Assembly: GCA_030651895.1 (NCBI GenBank)
Contig: JAUSBR010000010.1
Span: 248,001-312,000 of the forward strand
Direction: 5' to 3'
Length of the DNA stretch: 64,000 nucleotides
Source of the DNA: Sideroxyarcus sp.
Lineage (GTDB): Bacteria; Pseudomonadota; Gammaproteobacteria; Burkholderiales; Gallionellaceae
Part shown: piece after piece, positions 9,627 to 18,223 of the stretch
Numbering within the stretch: position 1 is the stretch's first letter
Layout: each line of letters starts with the position of its first letter
Made by a program: the position numbers and the translations under genes
The notes under the pieces: generated by a model
What the model was told of the DNA's origin: nothing
The model's database searches: none
What the model saw: the letters and a program-made list of their open reading frames with translations, nothing else

Positions 9627-12005
9627 GTGGGAAAGAAAAACTCAGGAAGCCCTTTGCTTATAGGGATAGTAGTCGTCATATGGATTTTAGCTTCTGTTCC
9701 CAGAGAGGTGTGGGTTGGACTAGTCATCCTGGTACTCGCCGCGTTGGGTATACGATATTTCTTTATGTCTCCAAGCAGTACTGATGTTTCTTCCTTGTCC
9801 GATGATTCCTTGCCTCAAACTAGTCAGCGAAACACCAGACCATCAACTTCCCGATCTTCGACAGTTGGAGCAAATGTCGATGACTTAGTAACAATCACTT
9901 TCAGCGATGGCAGATCCGGTAGAGAGTATTCGATTCCTACGACTCGTTCCGGTCCTCTCGAAAACGCAAAGTGGATTCCGTCTGGACAAACTACGACGGT
10001 TGCGGGAATTGGAATAGCGCGCGGAATGTTGTATGTCAGTACCGCCCCAAGAAGAGGCTTTCAGGATGCTGATCCAGCACTTATTGACCCAAATCTCAAG
10101 GTTACTTCTGCAGAAATTGATATCTCGTTGCCCCTTACTGGCTACTGGCCGAGCTATGCAACGATAACTCCCGATGCAAGGAAAGCGTATCTACGTTGGC
10201 TTGCTGGCGGCAGACAGGCGCCACTAGCCAATATTGGATATGTATTTTTATTCTTCTATGGTCTAGAACGAAGAGCCCTGGTGGATGCGCAGACAGAGCC
10301 TGATGCCCGTGCAGAGCTCCCATTAATCAAGACTGAAATTCAGCGATTGCTAGAAATTTACGGGGAAAATCACTCGTTCCGCCGTTACGCTACTCAACTG
10401 CTGGACTATGTCACTTTTTCTCACTGGGCTGAGAAAGAGTACTTGGCAGCGCCGCCAAGCGTGCCCGAAAGCTGCTTCGAATTGCCTTTCCGACTTCGCG
10501 TTGGATTGGGGCAGATGGCAGTCGATAAAAAGCCAGTTTTCGCCGATTGGGCACTTGCATGGGCGCTTTCTGATCCAACTATTGTGCGCAGAACTCCCGT
10601 GACTCGATGCGCCGACTTGTTCGCAGTGCTGTTTAAGGAAAAGTATGTCGAATCTTGTGGTGAAGGCATAACTCTAAAAGTCAATCGGACCAAGCTCAGG
10701 ATTTCCTATCATCCAGCATCTTCCGGGCTAAGCTATAACGACTTCTCCCACTCAATTGCGGACCTACCAGATGTGTCGGCTGCAAAGACTCCCGTAACCA
10801 AGTTGCAGCAAATTGTGGATGAATGCACAGCGGAGCTTGATTCCTACAGCCGTTATCTAGGGCGCAATCCAGACAAAGCGGAGACTCTTGATGCCCTATT
10901 GCAGCTCCCCGTTTCACTATGGCCGGCCGCTGTACGCGCAGAGTTAGAGGATATCAAGATTCAAGTCGGGGATGGACTTCTGCTGATGTCCTTTGGCGAA
11001 CTTTCTGGCCGCCTCAAGAGCGCTGGGGGGCTATCGCGCGAAAAAGTTCTGGGCTTAGCGCGCGCCCTTGGAAGCCTACACTTGGGGCTTGAACCAGATG
11101 TGCTGGCTGGCTACAAGACTCCCAAGGCGGAAGACAAAATTGCGCTTTTTGCCACCCCGGCCGAGGATAGCGCTGCGCGCAATGCTCCGGCTTATGCTGC
11201 CGCTGTGGTCACTTTGGATTTGGCATGCGGTGCTGCGCTTGCCGATGGCGCGTTTTCAACACACGAGATGCTGCATTTAACCCGTCAAATCGATTCATGG
11301 GCACATCTCAGTGACGCTCATCGAAAGCGCCTTAAAGCTCATTTGCGCTTAGGCATGGATCAGCCCTTACCCCTTTCTTCTCTCAAGAAGAAAATGGAAC
11401 CGCTGCCGGTTGAGGCCAAACGATCCATTGGGCGCTTCTTGGCTCATCTCACCCAGTCGGACGGGCAGGTTACTCCCGAGGAAGTCAAATTCCTGGAGCG
11501 AGTCTACGTGACACTGAGTCTCGATACACAGCTCCTGTATTCTGATCTTCATGTTGTGCCCGATCTAGGCGGGAAGGGAGTTTTACCTACAGTCAGCGGC
11601 ACACAGAAACCCAAGTCGACGACCGGATTTACCCTCAATGCGGAGCGCATTGTCCAACTGCAGAAAGAAACAGAGGAAGTGTCCGCATTGCTGGCCGGTG
11701 TATTTGCTGAAGAACAGCATAGCGATCCAGATTCAGAGGATGTCACCATTGACGAATCTTCTGATGCACCTGCTGGCATACTTGGCCTGAATGCTGAACA
11801 TTCCGCCTTTGTTCGACGCTTGGTTTCACGGTACAGTTGGCCTAAATCTGACTTGAACGATGTGGCGGCCGATATGGAATTGATGCTGGACGGCACGCTG
11901 GAACATATAAACGAAATGATGCTGGATATGTTCGATACACCTTTGACCGAGGGTGATGACCCCATAGAAATTAATCGAGAACTAGTGGAGCAACTACCCT
12001 TATGA
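9627..12005 (+). CDS. sngA: Shango-type TerB-domain protein SngA
   Basis: A 792-residue protein starting at GTG after AAAGGGGA. Two hydrophobic segments (about 8-23 and 26-46) anchor the N-terminus in the membrane. A Ser/Thr-rich linker and a TerB_N-like region follow, then a TerB-like helical bundle near 520-620 ('LACGAALADGAFSTHEM' and 'LTQSDGQVTPEEVKFLERVY', acidic metal-binding style repeats) and a C-terminal TerB_C-like part. Together with the ATPase and DEAD-box helicase that follow with overlapping reading frames, this matches the three-gene Shango anti-phage system. The membrane anchor suggests sensing at the envelope. Function is inferred from gene order and domain type. Confidence 0.75.
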   Translation: MGKKNSGSPLLIGIVVVIWILASVPREVWVGLVILVLAALGIRYFFMSPSSTDVSSLSDDSLPQTSQRNTRPSTSRSSTVGANVDDLVTITFSDGRSGREYSIPTTRSGPLENAKWIPSGQTTTVAGIGIARGMLYVSTAPRRGFQDADPALIDPNLKVTSAEIDISLPLTGYWPSYATITPDARKAYLRWLAGGRQAPLANIGYVFLFFYGLERRALVDAQTEPDARAELPLIKTEIQRLLEIYGENHSFRRYATQLLDYVTFSHWAEKEYLAAPPSVPESCFELPFRLRVGLGQMAVDKKPVFADWALAWALSDPTIVRRTPVTRCADLFAVLFKEKYVESCGEGITLKVNRTKLRISYHPASSGLSYNDFSHSIADLPDVSAAKTPVTKLQQIVDECTAELDSYSRYLGRNPDKAETLDALLQLPVSLWPAAVRAELEDIKIQVGDGLLLMSFGELSGRLKSAGGLSREKVLGLARALGSLHLGLEPDVLAGYKTPKAEDKIALFATPAEDSAARNAPAYAAAVVTLDLACGAALADGAFSTHEMLHLTRQIDSWAHLSDAHRKRLKAHLRLGMDQPLPLSSLKKKMEPLPVEAKRSIGRFLAHLTQSDGQVTPEEVKFLERVYVTLSLDTQLLYSDLHVVPDLGGKGVLPTVSGTQKPKSTTGFTLNAERIVQLQKETEEVSALLAGVFAEEQHSDPDSEDVTIDESSDAPAGILGLNAEHSAFVRRLVSRYSWPKSDLNDVAADMELMLDGTLEHINEMMLDMFDTPLTEGDDPIEINRELVEQLPL

Positions 12006-13297
12006 GTACCATCCGAGCAAAAGACCGTGATGCAGTAATTCAATCCCTACGAGCTGGGGTAGTCCCACGATCAGGGCAACACCTCGTACAGGTGGGGCGC
12101 GTCAAAGAGCTCGAAGCACTAATGAAGGACGTGGAGCGAATCGCTGATTGCGGCTCTGGTTTTCGCGTTGTGATTGGCGAATATGGATCCGGCAAGACGT
12201 TCTTCTTGAACCTGGTGCGCTCTATTGCTCTTGAGAAGAAGCTGGTCACCATGTATGCCGACCTCAATCCTGATCGAAGACTGCACGCCTCAGGAGGCCA
12301 AGCCCGCTCACTTTACGCAGAGCTGACCAAGAACATGGCAACACGTACTAAACCTGATGGAGGAGCCCTGTCCGGAGTAGTTGAAAAGTTTGTGGCGCAA
12401 GCAGTATCAGATGCCAAAGCGAATGGGACAACAACTGAGGTGCTTATAAAGCAGCGGTTAGAGCATCTGATGGAGATGGTAAATGGCTACGATTTTGCGG
12501 AAGTCATAGCTGCATACTGCCGAGGGTTCGAGGAAGGAAATGAACAGTTGAAGGCAGATGCGATTCGCTGGCTTCGTGGCGAATTTTCCACCAAGACAGA
12601 TGCTCGTGCCGCACTTGGGGTTCGAACAATAGTTGACGACGCGTCGGTATATGACCAACTCAAGCTACTTGCACGATTTGTCCGTCTGGCCGGCTATAGT
12701 GGTTTGATGGTCTGTCTCGATGAACTGGTTAACCTGTACAAGCTAGCGAATACGCAGGCTCGTAATTCAAACTATGAGCAGATTCTTCGTATCCTGAATG
12801 ACTCTTTACAGGGCTCTGCCGAAGGGTTGGGTTTTGTGCTCGGTGGCACACCTGAGTTTCTCATGGATACTCGCCGGGGTCTTTATAGCTATGTCGCACT
12901 GCAGTCGCGACTTTCAGAAAACACCTTCGCCAGAGACGGGATGGTTGATTACTCAGGGCCGGTCATGCGCTTGGCCGGTTTGACGCCAGAGGACTTCTAC
13001 GTTTTGCTTCATAAGCTGAGGCATGTTTATGCTTCAGGGGACGTGGCCAAGTTCCTTCTGCCGGACGAAGCAATACCGATATTCATGGAGCATTGCTCCA
13101 AGCGTTTAGGTGAAGCTTATTTCCGTACTCCTCGGACTACGATAACCGCATTTATTAACCTCCTGGCTGTCTTGGAGCAAAATCCTGGTGCTGATTGGAA
13201 GGAACTGATTGGCGCGACCGAAGTAGCGGTTGATGACGGGGCAGCAGCCGATCTTGCGGTTGATCATGACGACGAACTTGCCAGCTTCCAACTCTGA
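12002..13297 (+). CDS. sngB: Shango-type ATPase SngB
   Basis: A 431-residue AAA-type P-loop ATPase with Walker A GEYGSGKT at residues 59-66 and Walker B LMVCLDE at 235-241. It resembles the DUF2791/BrxD group of ATP-binding proteins found beside helicases in BREX and Shango loci. The start ATG overlaps the stop of sngA (ATGA), and its 3' end overlaps sngC by 32 bases, so the three are made together. No nuclease domain is visible. The BrxD similarity means BREX is the main alternative, but no brxC, pglX or pglZ gene is present in the window. Confidence 0.75.
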   Translation: MSTIRAKDRDAVIQSLRAGVVPRSGQHLVQVGRVKELEALMKDVERIADCGSGFRVVIGEYGSGKTFFLNLVRSIALEKKLVTMYADLNPDRRLHASGGQARSLYAELTKNMATRTKPDGGALSGVVEKFVAQAVSDAKANGTTTEVLIKQRLEHLMEMVNGYDFAEVIAAYCRGFEEGNEQLKADAIRWLRGEFSTKTDARAALGVRTIVDDASVYDQLKLLARFVRLAGYSGLMVCLDELVNLYKLANTQARNSNYEQILRILNDSLQGSAEGLGFVLGGTPEFLMDTRRGLYSYVALQSRLSENTFARDGMVDYSGPVMRLAGLTPEDFYVLLHKLRHVYASGDVAKFLLPDEAIPIFMEHCSKRLGEAYFRTPRTTITAFINLLAVLEQNPGADWKELIGATEVAVDDGAAADLAVDHDDELASFQL

Positions 13298-15506
13298 CTC
13301 CCAAGGATTTAACCAGCTAAACGGACAAATTCAACGCTGGATTTGGAATGAGGGTTGGACCGAATTGCGGGATGCTCAAGAGCGAGCCATACCCGCCTTG
13401 ATAAACGCTGACCGCGATGTAATTGTTGCTGCCGCAACTGCGGCAGGGAAAACCGAGGCGGCCTTTTTCCCCATACTGACGCATTTACTGAGCAAAGCAC
13501 CCGACATCGGTACGGTGCTTTATATCAGTCCTCTGAAAGCGTTAATCAACGACCAATGGAGCCGACTTAACGGCTTATGTGAATCGCTCGAAATCCCCGT
13601 TACTGGATGGCATGGCGATATTTCCTCCAGCCATAAGAAACACTTCCTTAAGAATCCTAATGGCATCTTACTGATTACGCCTGAATCGCTTGAGGCTCTA
13701 TTCGTGATGCGTGGTACAGCCATGCCAGGCCTTATGGCGAACCTCCGCTATGTGGTGGTCGACGAATTGCACGCGTTCATCGGTTCAGAGCGAGGTAAGC
13801 AACTTCAATCACTGCTTCACCGACTAGAGCAAATTGCAGGTCGTCGTGTGCCTCGCGTCGGGCTATCGGCTACCTTGGGTGATATGCGGTTGGCAGCCCG
13901 TTTTCTTAGGCCGTCTGATGCTGATCAAGTGGAACTTATTGAGACGAAGGGAAGTGGTCAGGAGTTGAAAGTACTTCTGAAAGGGTACCTGGCAAAGCCA
14001 CCACGTATTGAGTCCAATCCGGATTTAGACAATCCAGAGATGGAAGATGTCGTCTCTGGAAGTATCGTCGATGTAGCTGCGAATCTCTACAAGGTGTTGC
14101 GTGGCTCAAATAATTTGGTATTTCCGAATAGCCGACAGAAGGTTGAAATCTTCACAGACTTGTTGCGCAGAAGCTGTGAGCGTGACTCTGTTCCAAACGA
14201 ATTTTGGGCGCATCATGGAAACTTGGCCAAAGAGTTTAGAGAAGAGGCAGAGCAAGCTCTAAAGGACGGTACTCGCCCGGCTACGGCAGTTTGCACTACA
14301 ACGCTTGAGCTCGGTATTGATATTGGTTCGGTCAAAAGTATTTGTCAGGTTGGAGCTTCACCATCCGTGGCAAGTCTACGCCAAAGGCTCGGGCGCTCCG
14401 GTCGCAGAAAAGGAGAGGCAGCCATTCTTAGAGCCTACTGCATCGAGCCAGAGCTTCAGCCTAACTCAGGCATTTCGGACTGCTTACGCGAAGGGCTAGT
14501 TCAATCAGTAGCGATGATTCGATTGTTGATAGCTGGGTGGTTTGAGCCGCCGCGAATTGGTGGCCTACATGGCTCAACTTTGATCCAACAAATCCTGTCG
14601 ATTATTGCAGAAAGAGGTGGGGCAAGTGCCGGCCAATTATGGTCAACCTTGGTAGCCCCAGGTAGTCCGTTTGAAGGGTTAACTAGGGACGAGTTTGTTC
14701 TTCTGTTAAAACACATGGGTGAACGGCAGTTGCTGACTCAAGATAGTTCAGGGACTCTCCTTCATGGTGAACTTGGCGAGAAACTCGTCAATCATTATGA
14801 ATTCTTTGCCGCATTTGCCAGTGAAGAGGAGTTTCGATTGCTATGTGAGGGCAAGGTGCTTGGTTCACTGCCTGTCAGTCGTCCGCTGCTACCAAAACAA
14901 TGCATCATTTTTGCTGGACGCCGTTGGCGTGTCATTGATGTTGATACAGAGAAAAAACTCATTGTCGTTGCCCCGGATAGGGGAGGGGCGCCGCCAGCCT
15001 TCGAGGGCGGAGGTTCGATGGTCCATGACCGAGTTCGGCATGAGATGCGGTTGGTTCTAGCTGAGGAAACCTCGGTGCGATTCCTTGATCAAGGGGCACT
15101 CAGTCTATTGGATGAGGCGCGGAGTTATTACAAGCGAGCGGGCTTAGACAAGATCCAGTTGATCCAACGGGGCTCTGATGTTCAACTCCTGACCTGGCGA
15201 GGAGACTGGGTTAATGATGCGCTCGCACTAATGCTCACACAGCATCGCTTGACTGCAAGTAACGAGGGGTTGCTCATTAATGTTTCTGGTGGAGCAAAGG
15301 AGCGAGTCCTCGATGTGCTTGAAGAAATCGCTCAACTTGAGGAACTCGACCCGATTGAACTTCTTGCAAACGCCAACAATATTATTCGGGAGAAGTGGGA
15401 TTGGGCCATGCCCGATACTATGGCACGGCGATCTTTTGCTTCTCTTTGCCTTGACTTAGAAGGGGCGAGGGATGCTGCACGTCAGTTAATTTCAATGAGT
15501 AGTTGA
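13266..15506 (+). CDS. sngC: Shango-type DEAD/DEAH-box helicase SngC
   Basis: A 746-residue superfamily 2 helicase. Motif I is AAATAAGKT (55-63), motif II DELH begins at D166, motif III is 'LSATLGD' and motif VI is 'RLGRSGRR' in the second RecA-like domain. A C-terminal region of about 300 residues resembles Lhr-like helicases. I start it at the ATG at 13266 (MTTNLPAS), which overlaps sngB by 32 bases; an in-frame ATG at 13230 is less likely. It is the last member of the TerB-ATPase-helicase operon and likely translocates on phage nucleic acid. Confidence 0.78.
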   Translation: MTTNLPASNSDSQGFNQLNGQIQRWIWNEGWTELRDAQERAIPALINADRDVIVAAATAAGKTEAAFFPILTHLLSKAPDIGTVLYISPLKALINDQWSRLNGLCESLEIPVTGWHGDISSSHKKHFLKNPNGILLITPESLEALFVMRGTAMPGLMANLRYVVVDELHAFIGSERGKQLQSLLHRLEQIAGRRVPRVGLSATLGDMRLAARFLRPSDADQVELIETKGSGQELKVLLKGYLAKPPRIESNPDLDNPEMEDVVSGSIVDVAANLYKVLRGSNNLVFPNSRQKVEIFTDLLRRSCERDSVPNEFWAHHGNLAKEFREEAEQALKDGTRPATAVCTTTLELGIDIGSVKSICQVGASPSVASLRQRLGRSGRRKGEAAILRAYCIEPELQPNSGISDCLREGLVQSVAMIRLLIAGWFEPPRIGGLHGSTLIQQILSIIAERGGASAGQLWSTLVAPGSPFEGLTRDEFVLLLKHMGERQLLTQDSSGTLLHGELGEKLVNHYEFFAAFASEEEFRLLCEGKVLGSLPVSRPLLPKQCIIFAGRRWRVIDVDTEKKLIVVAPDRGGAPPAFEGGGSMVHDRVRHEMRLVLAEETSVRFLDQGALSLLDEARSYYKRAGLDKIQLIQRGSDVQLLTWRGDWVNDALALMLTQHRLTASNEGLLINVSGGAKERVLDVLEEIAQLEELDPIELLANANNIIREKWDWAMPDTMARRSFASLCLDLEGARDAARQLISMSS

Positions 15507-15595
15507 AAAGTCAGGGAGCAGGGCCGCCTAAGTCATGATCTCCGTGTGATAATAAACTTGGAACTGTCTCAGATATCAGATACCGGGATTCGCAA

Positions 15596-16852
15596 ATGTC
15601 ACTCACAGAAAACCTTGCGGCAAAGCTTTGGCTACGACAGTTTACGCTTCCTGAAGCTCCGCACGCGCTGAAGATGTTGGAGAAGTTTCTATTTATTTCA
15701 GGTGAGGAATTCAGTGACAATCTTAGCCATCTTGCACTTAGTTCATTTCCGGCTGGCAATGCTGTTGCTTTTTTTGTTGAGAGGGAGCTGCGGACAACAC
15801 GGTCTGGCTTTCCATGCAAGATGTACAAGGAAACGGAAATTGGAATGGGTAGAGGCCTACCCAAGCGACTTCGGGCCGACGGTGCCGCTTTGCCACCAGT
15901 TGAATCTCCAAGAAACGATCAACAAGATATTGGTAGTGAAGGAATCGTCGCTTCTGTATTAAGTCAGTTGTGCAGGCAGAATAGGAAGAAGTTTGTGCTT
16001 CACCCTAGCGCTAATGAGATTAGAAAGCGCCGAGTGGATCATTTTGTTATTGTGACTGACTTCATTGGAAGCGGGAAGCGGGCATTGAGAATGCTGGAGT
16101 CACTGTGGCGAGTTCGATCCATAAGAAGTTGGCACAGCGGTGGTCTAATTAAATTTTCAGTCCTGAGCTACAGTGGAACGGCTGAGGGAGTAAAAAAGAT
16201 AAGAAAGCACCAGAGCAATCCAAACGTGCGAATGGTGTGCAAATGTCCCACTTTGAATAATTCTTTTAAGGGAGATGAGCTCCAAGCGATTACCGATATT
16301 TGCCGAAATCATTCTCCGGATCCTAGCGAGCCACTTGGTTACAAAGATACCGCCGCTTTGATTGCATTTGAGCACTCATGCCCGAACAATGTGCCTGCAA
16401 TATTTCATAAATCCAAGGACTCAAGGCGTAATCCATGGCACCCTCTATTTCCGTCCCGCGTAACAACACATTTTGCTCGTTCTCAGCCAAAATTGACTGA
16501 GACCCAGCTCGACAAAACGGCGCTTGATGTTTTGAAGCTCCCCAGTATCGCAACCTCAAAGGCTTTCCAAAGATCAACACCTGAGCAGTGTCGTGTTGTA
16601 GTCGTTCTCGCTGCACTAAGCAAGGGTTATCGGGACCTGGATGAGTTGGTTACAGTCACTGGCAGACGGCTGTGGGAAATCTCTTCAGCAATTTCAAAAG
16701 CTCAGGACGAAAAACTAGTTGATCACAATGGCCGTCCAACACAGCAGGGCTTCGCATTGCTGAAGCGACTTAATAGAGTCAAGCGCCCGGCAGAAATAGC
16801 GGAAAAATCCAAAAAGTACTATTATCCAACATCGTTGAGAGCGCCAATTTAA
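15596..16852 (+). CDS. Retron-associated phosphoribosyltransferase-like effector
   Basis: A 418-residue protein. Residues 151-164 carry 'VIVTDFIGSGKRAL', a variant of the PRPP-binding loop of type I phosphoribosyltransferases. A segment 'FEHSCPNNVPAIFH' near 345-360 recurs in PRTase-like proteins linked to retrons. The last 90 residues look like a winged-helix domain. It precedes the msr-msd RNA and the reverse transcriptase on the same strand, the order seen in type III-like retrons, where this protein is the toxic effector held in check by RT-msDNA. The 5' msr repeat (a1) lies inside its last codons. Substrate unknown; subtype is my inference. Confidence 0.68.
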   Translation: MSLTENLAAKLWLRQFTLPEAPHALKMLEKFLFISGEEFSDNLSHLALSSFPAGNAVAFFVERELRTTRSGFPCKMYKETEIGMGRGLPKRLRADGAALPPVESPRNDQQDIGSEGIVASVLSQLCRQNRKKFVLHPSANEIRKRRVDHFVIVTDFIGSGKRALRMLESLWRVRSIRSWHSGGLIKFSVLSYSGTAEGVKKIRKHQSNPNVRMVCKCPTLNNSFKGDELQAITDICRNHSPDPSEPLGYKDTAALIAFEHSCPNNVPAIFHKSKDSRRNPWHPLFPSRVTTHFARSQPKLTETQLDKTALDVLKLPSIATSKAFQRSTPEQCRVVVVLAALSKGYRDLDELVTVTGRRLWEISSAISKAQDEKLVDHNGRPTQQGFALLKRLNRVKRPAEIAEKSKKYYYPTSLRAPI

Positions 16853-17058
16853 TTGGTCAACTAGCATCCCCTGGATGCTTCAGGGGCAGATCTCGGTTTC
16901 TAGAGATCACGGGATCGGACTTCCGTTTCCTAATGGATGAACTCACGCCTACTGGAGAGACGGTACCTCCAACGTTCGCTCGTTGCCTTGCGACTTGAGG
17001 AGGTTCCGTCCGACCAGTCGGACTCAAAGGTAGATGAACCACTGGCACTCTCAACGAT
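16831..17058 (+). ncRNA. Retron msr-msd RNA with a1/a2 repeats
   Basis: The ends are a 16-base inverted repeat with one mismatch: a1 16831-16846 (ATCGTTGAGAGCGCCA) and a2 17043-17058 (TGGCACTCTCAACGAT). Just inside a1, CTAGC at 16861-16865 offers a TAGC context like the branching guanosine of Ec86 (candidate G at 16864). Two msr hairpins follow: AGCATCC/GGATGCT (16863-16879, or alternatively CCCCTG/CAGGGG, 16868-16886) and GATCTC/GAGATC with a GGTTT-containing loop (16889-16908). The msd holds a long imperfect stem, ACTGG...GGTACCTCC (16951-16970) against GGAGGTTCC...CCAGT (16998-17018). These parts match the standard retron RNA plan. Confidence 0.8.
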
Positions 17059-18206
17059 TCCTGAACGAAGGTCGAGACAAGCACGTTTCGCCTGAAGTGC
17101 TCGCGCACGCTGACGCAATAGCAAAGTCAATTAAGCAGGCTAATGCTGCTATCCCTCCAATCTTCACGCTTAGGCATTTAGCTCACGAAGTCGACGTTCC
17201 ATATCTGTTCCTTAGAGACGTTGTTGCACGCACAAGAGATTTCGAACCATACGCGGTCTTCAGGCTTCGCAAGTCAACAGTTGGACACCGGCCAGACCGC
17301 TTTAGGTTTATTTGCGCACCTCACCCGCACTTGCTTAAGACTCAGCGCTGGATTCATGAACACATTCTAAGCAAGGGGATGCGACACAGTGCGAGTGGTG
17401 CTTATCATCCGGACTCAAGGATTGTGGATACAGCCAAAGTCCATTGCGGCGCAAAATGGATGGTGAAGCTTGATGTTACAAATTTCTTTGAATCCATTCT
17501 TGAGCCGAGAGTCTATGAAGTATTTCAAGACTTCGGTTATCAGCCTTTAGTTTCATTCGAACTGGCGCGGATATGTACTCGAGTGCGCTTTTCGGGAAAT
17601 CCGATAAGGCCTAAAGGGCGCAGTTATTCAATCAAGAGTTATGCGCATAATCCTTTTATTGGGCATTTACCCCAAGGGGCACCCACCAGTCCAATGCTTG
17701 CAAACCTCGCATCATATGACCTTGATGAAGCTCTTACATCGATGGCAAAGACATTCGGTATCAACATCAAATACACTCGGTACGCTGATGACATTACGTT
17801 CTCAACTACAGATAAAGCATTCTCTAGAGAAAATGCCATGAAGCTAATTAATCAAGCCTATGAAGAGCTAAAGTCGCATGGTCTTTGGCCAAATCTTTCA
17901 AAAACCCACATCGTCACACCTTCTGCTCGGAAGATTGTTCTTGGGTTGCTCGTCGATGGAAAAGAGCCTCGCTTGTCACGAGAATTTAAGGACGCGCTGC
18001 GAATGCATATCCATTTTTTAAAGAAACCTGACATTGGCCCAGTAGGGCACGCAGAGCGACGCGGATTTGACACAGTAATAGGGCTTCAACATCATGTATT
18101 CGGCTTAGCTGCATTCGCTATAGGAATTGAAAACAACTGGGGACGCGCCAGAATGGCTGAGCTTCGTTCAGTAAACTGGCCCACCGCGAACATGTATTTC
18201 CCTTGA
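17034..18206 (+). CDS. Retron reverse transcriptase
   Basis: An RT of at most 390 residues. The palm has D147 in 'KLDVTNFF', 'QGAPTSP' at 214-220 and the catalytic YADD at 250-253. The retron-specific region X (usually NAxxH) reads TAKVH at 133-137, and the thumb motif (usually VTG) reads VLG at 302-304. It primes from the msr-msd RNA just upstream to make msDNA. The ATG at 17034 puts the a2 repeat inside the first codons, so translation may begin later (for example at the GTG encoding residue 22) or the RNA end may overlap the coding sequence. It stops 17 bases before the next gene. Confidence 0.9.
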   Translation: MNHWHSQRFLNEGRDKHVSPEVLAHADAIAKSIKQANAAIPPIFTLRHLAHEVDVPYLFLRDVVARTRDFEPYAVFRLRKSTVGHRPDRFRFICAPHPHLLKTQRWIHEHILSKGMRHSASGAYHPDSRIVDTAKVHCGAKWMVKLDVTNFFESILEPRVYEVFQDFGYQPLVSFELARICTRVRFSGNPIRPKGRSYSIKSYAHNPFIGHLPQGAPTSPMLANLASYDLDEALTSMAKTFGINIKYTRYADDITFSTTDKAFSRENAMKLINQAYEELKSHGLWPNLSKTHIVTPSARKIVLGLLVDGKEPRLSREFKDALRMHIHFLKKPDIGPVGHAERRGFDTVIGLQHHVFGLAAFAIGIENNWGRARMAELRSVNWPTANMYFP

Positions 18207-18223
18207 TAGTCGAGGCTGTCTAG

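Noticed and set aside
12002-15506. BREX locus because of the BrxD-like ATPase and helicase
   Set aside because: No pglX methyltransferase, pglZ or brxC gene is present; the TerB partner fits Shango better.
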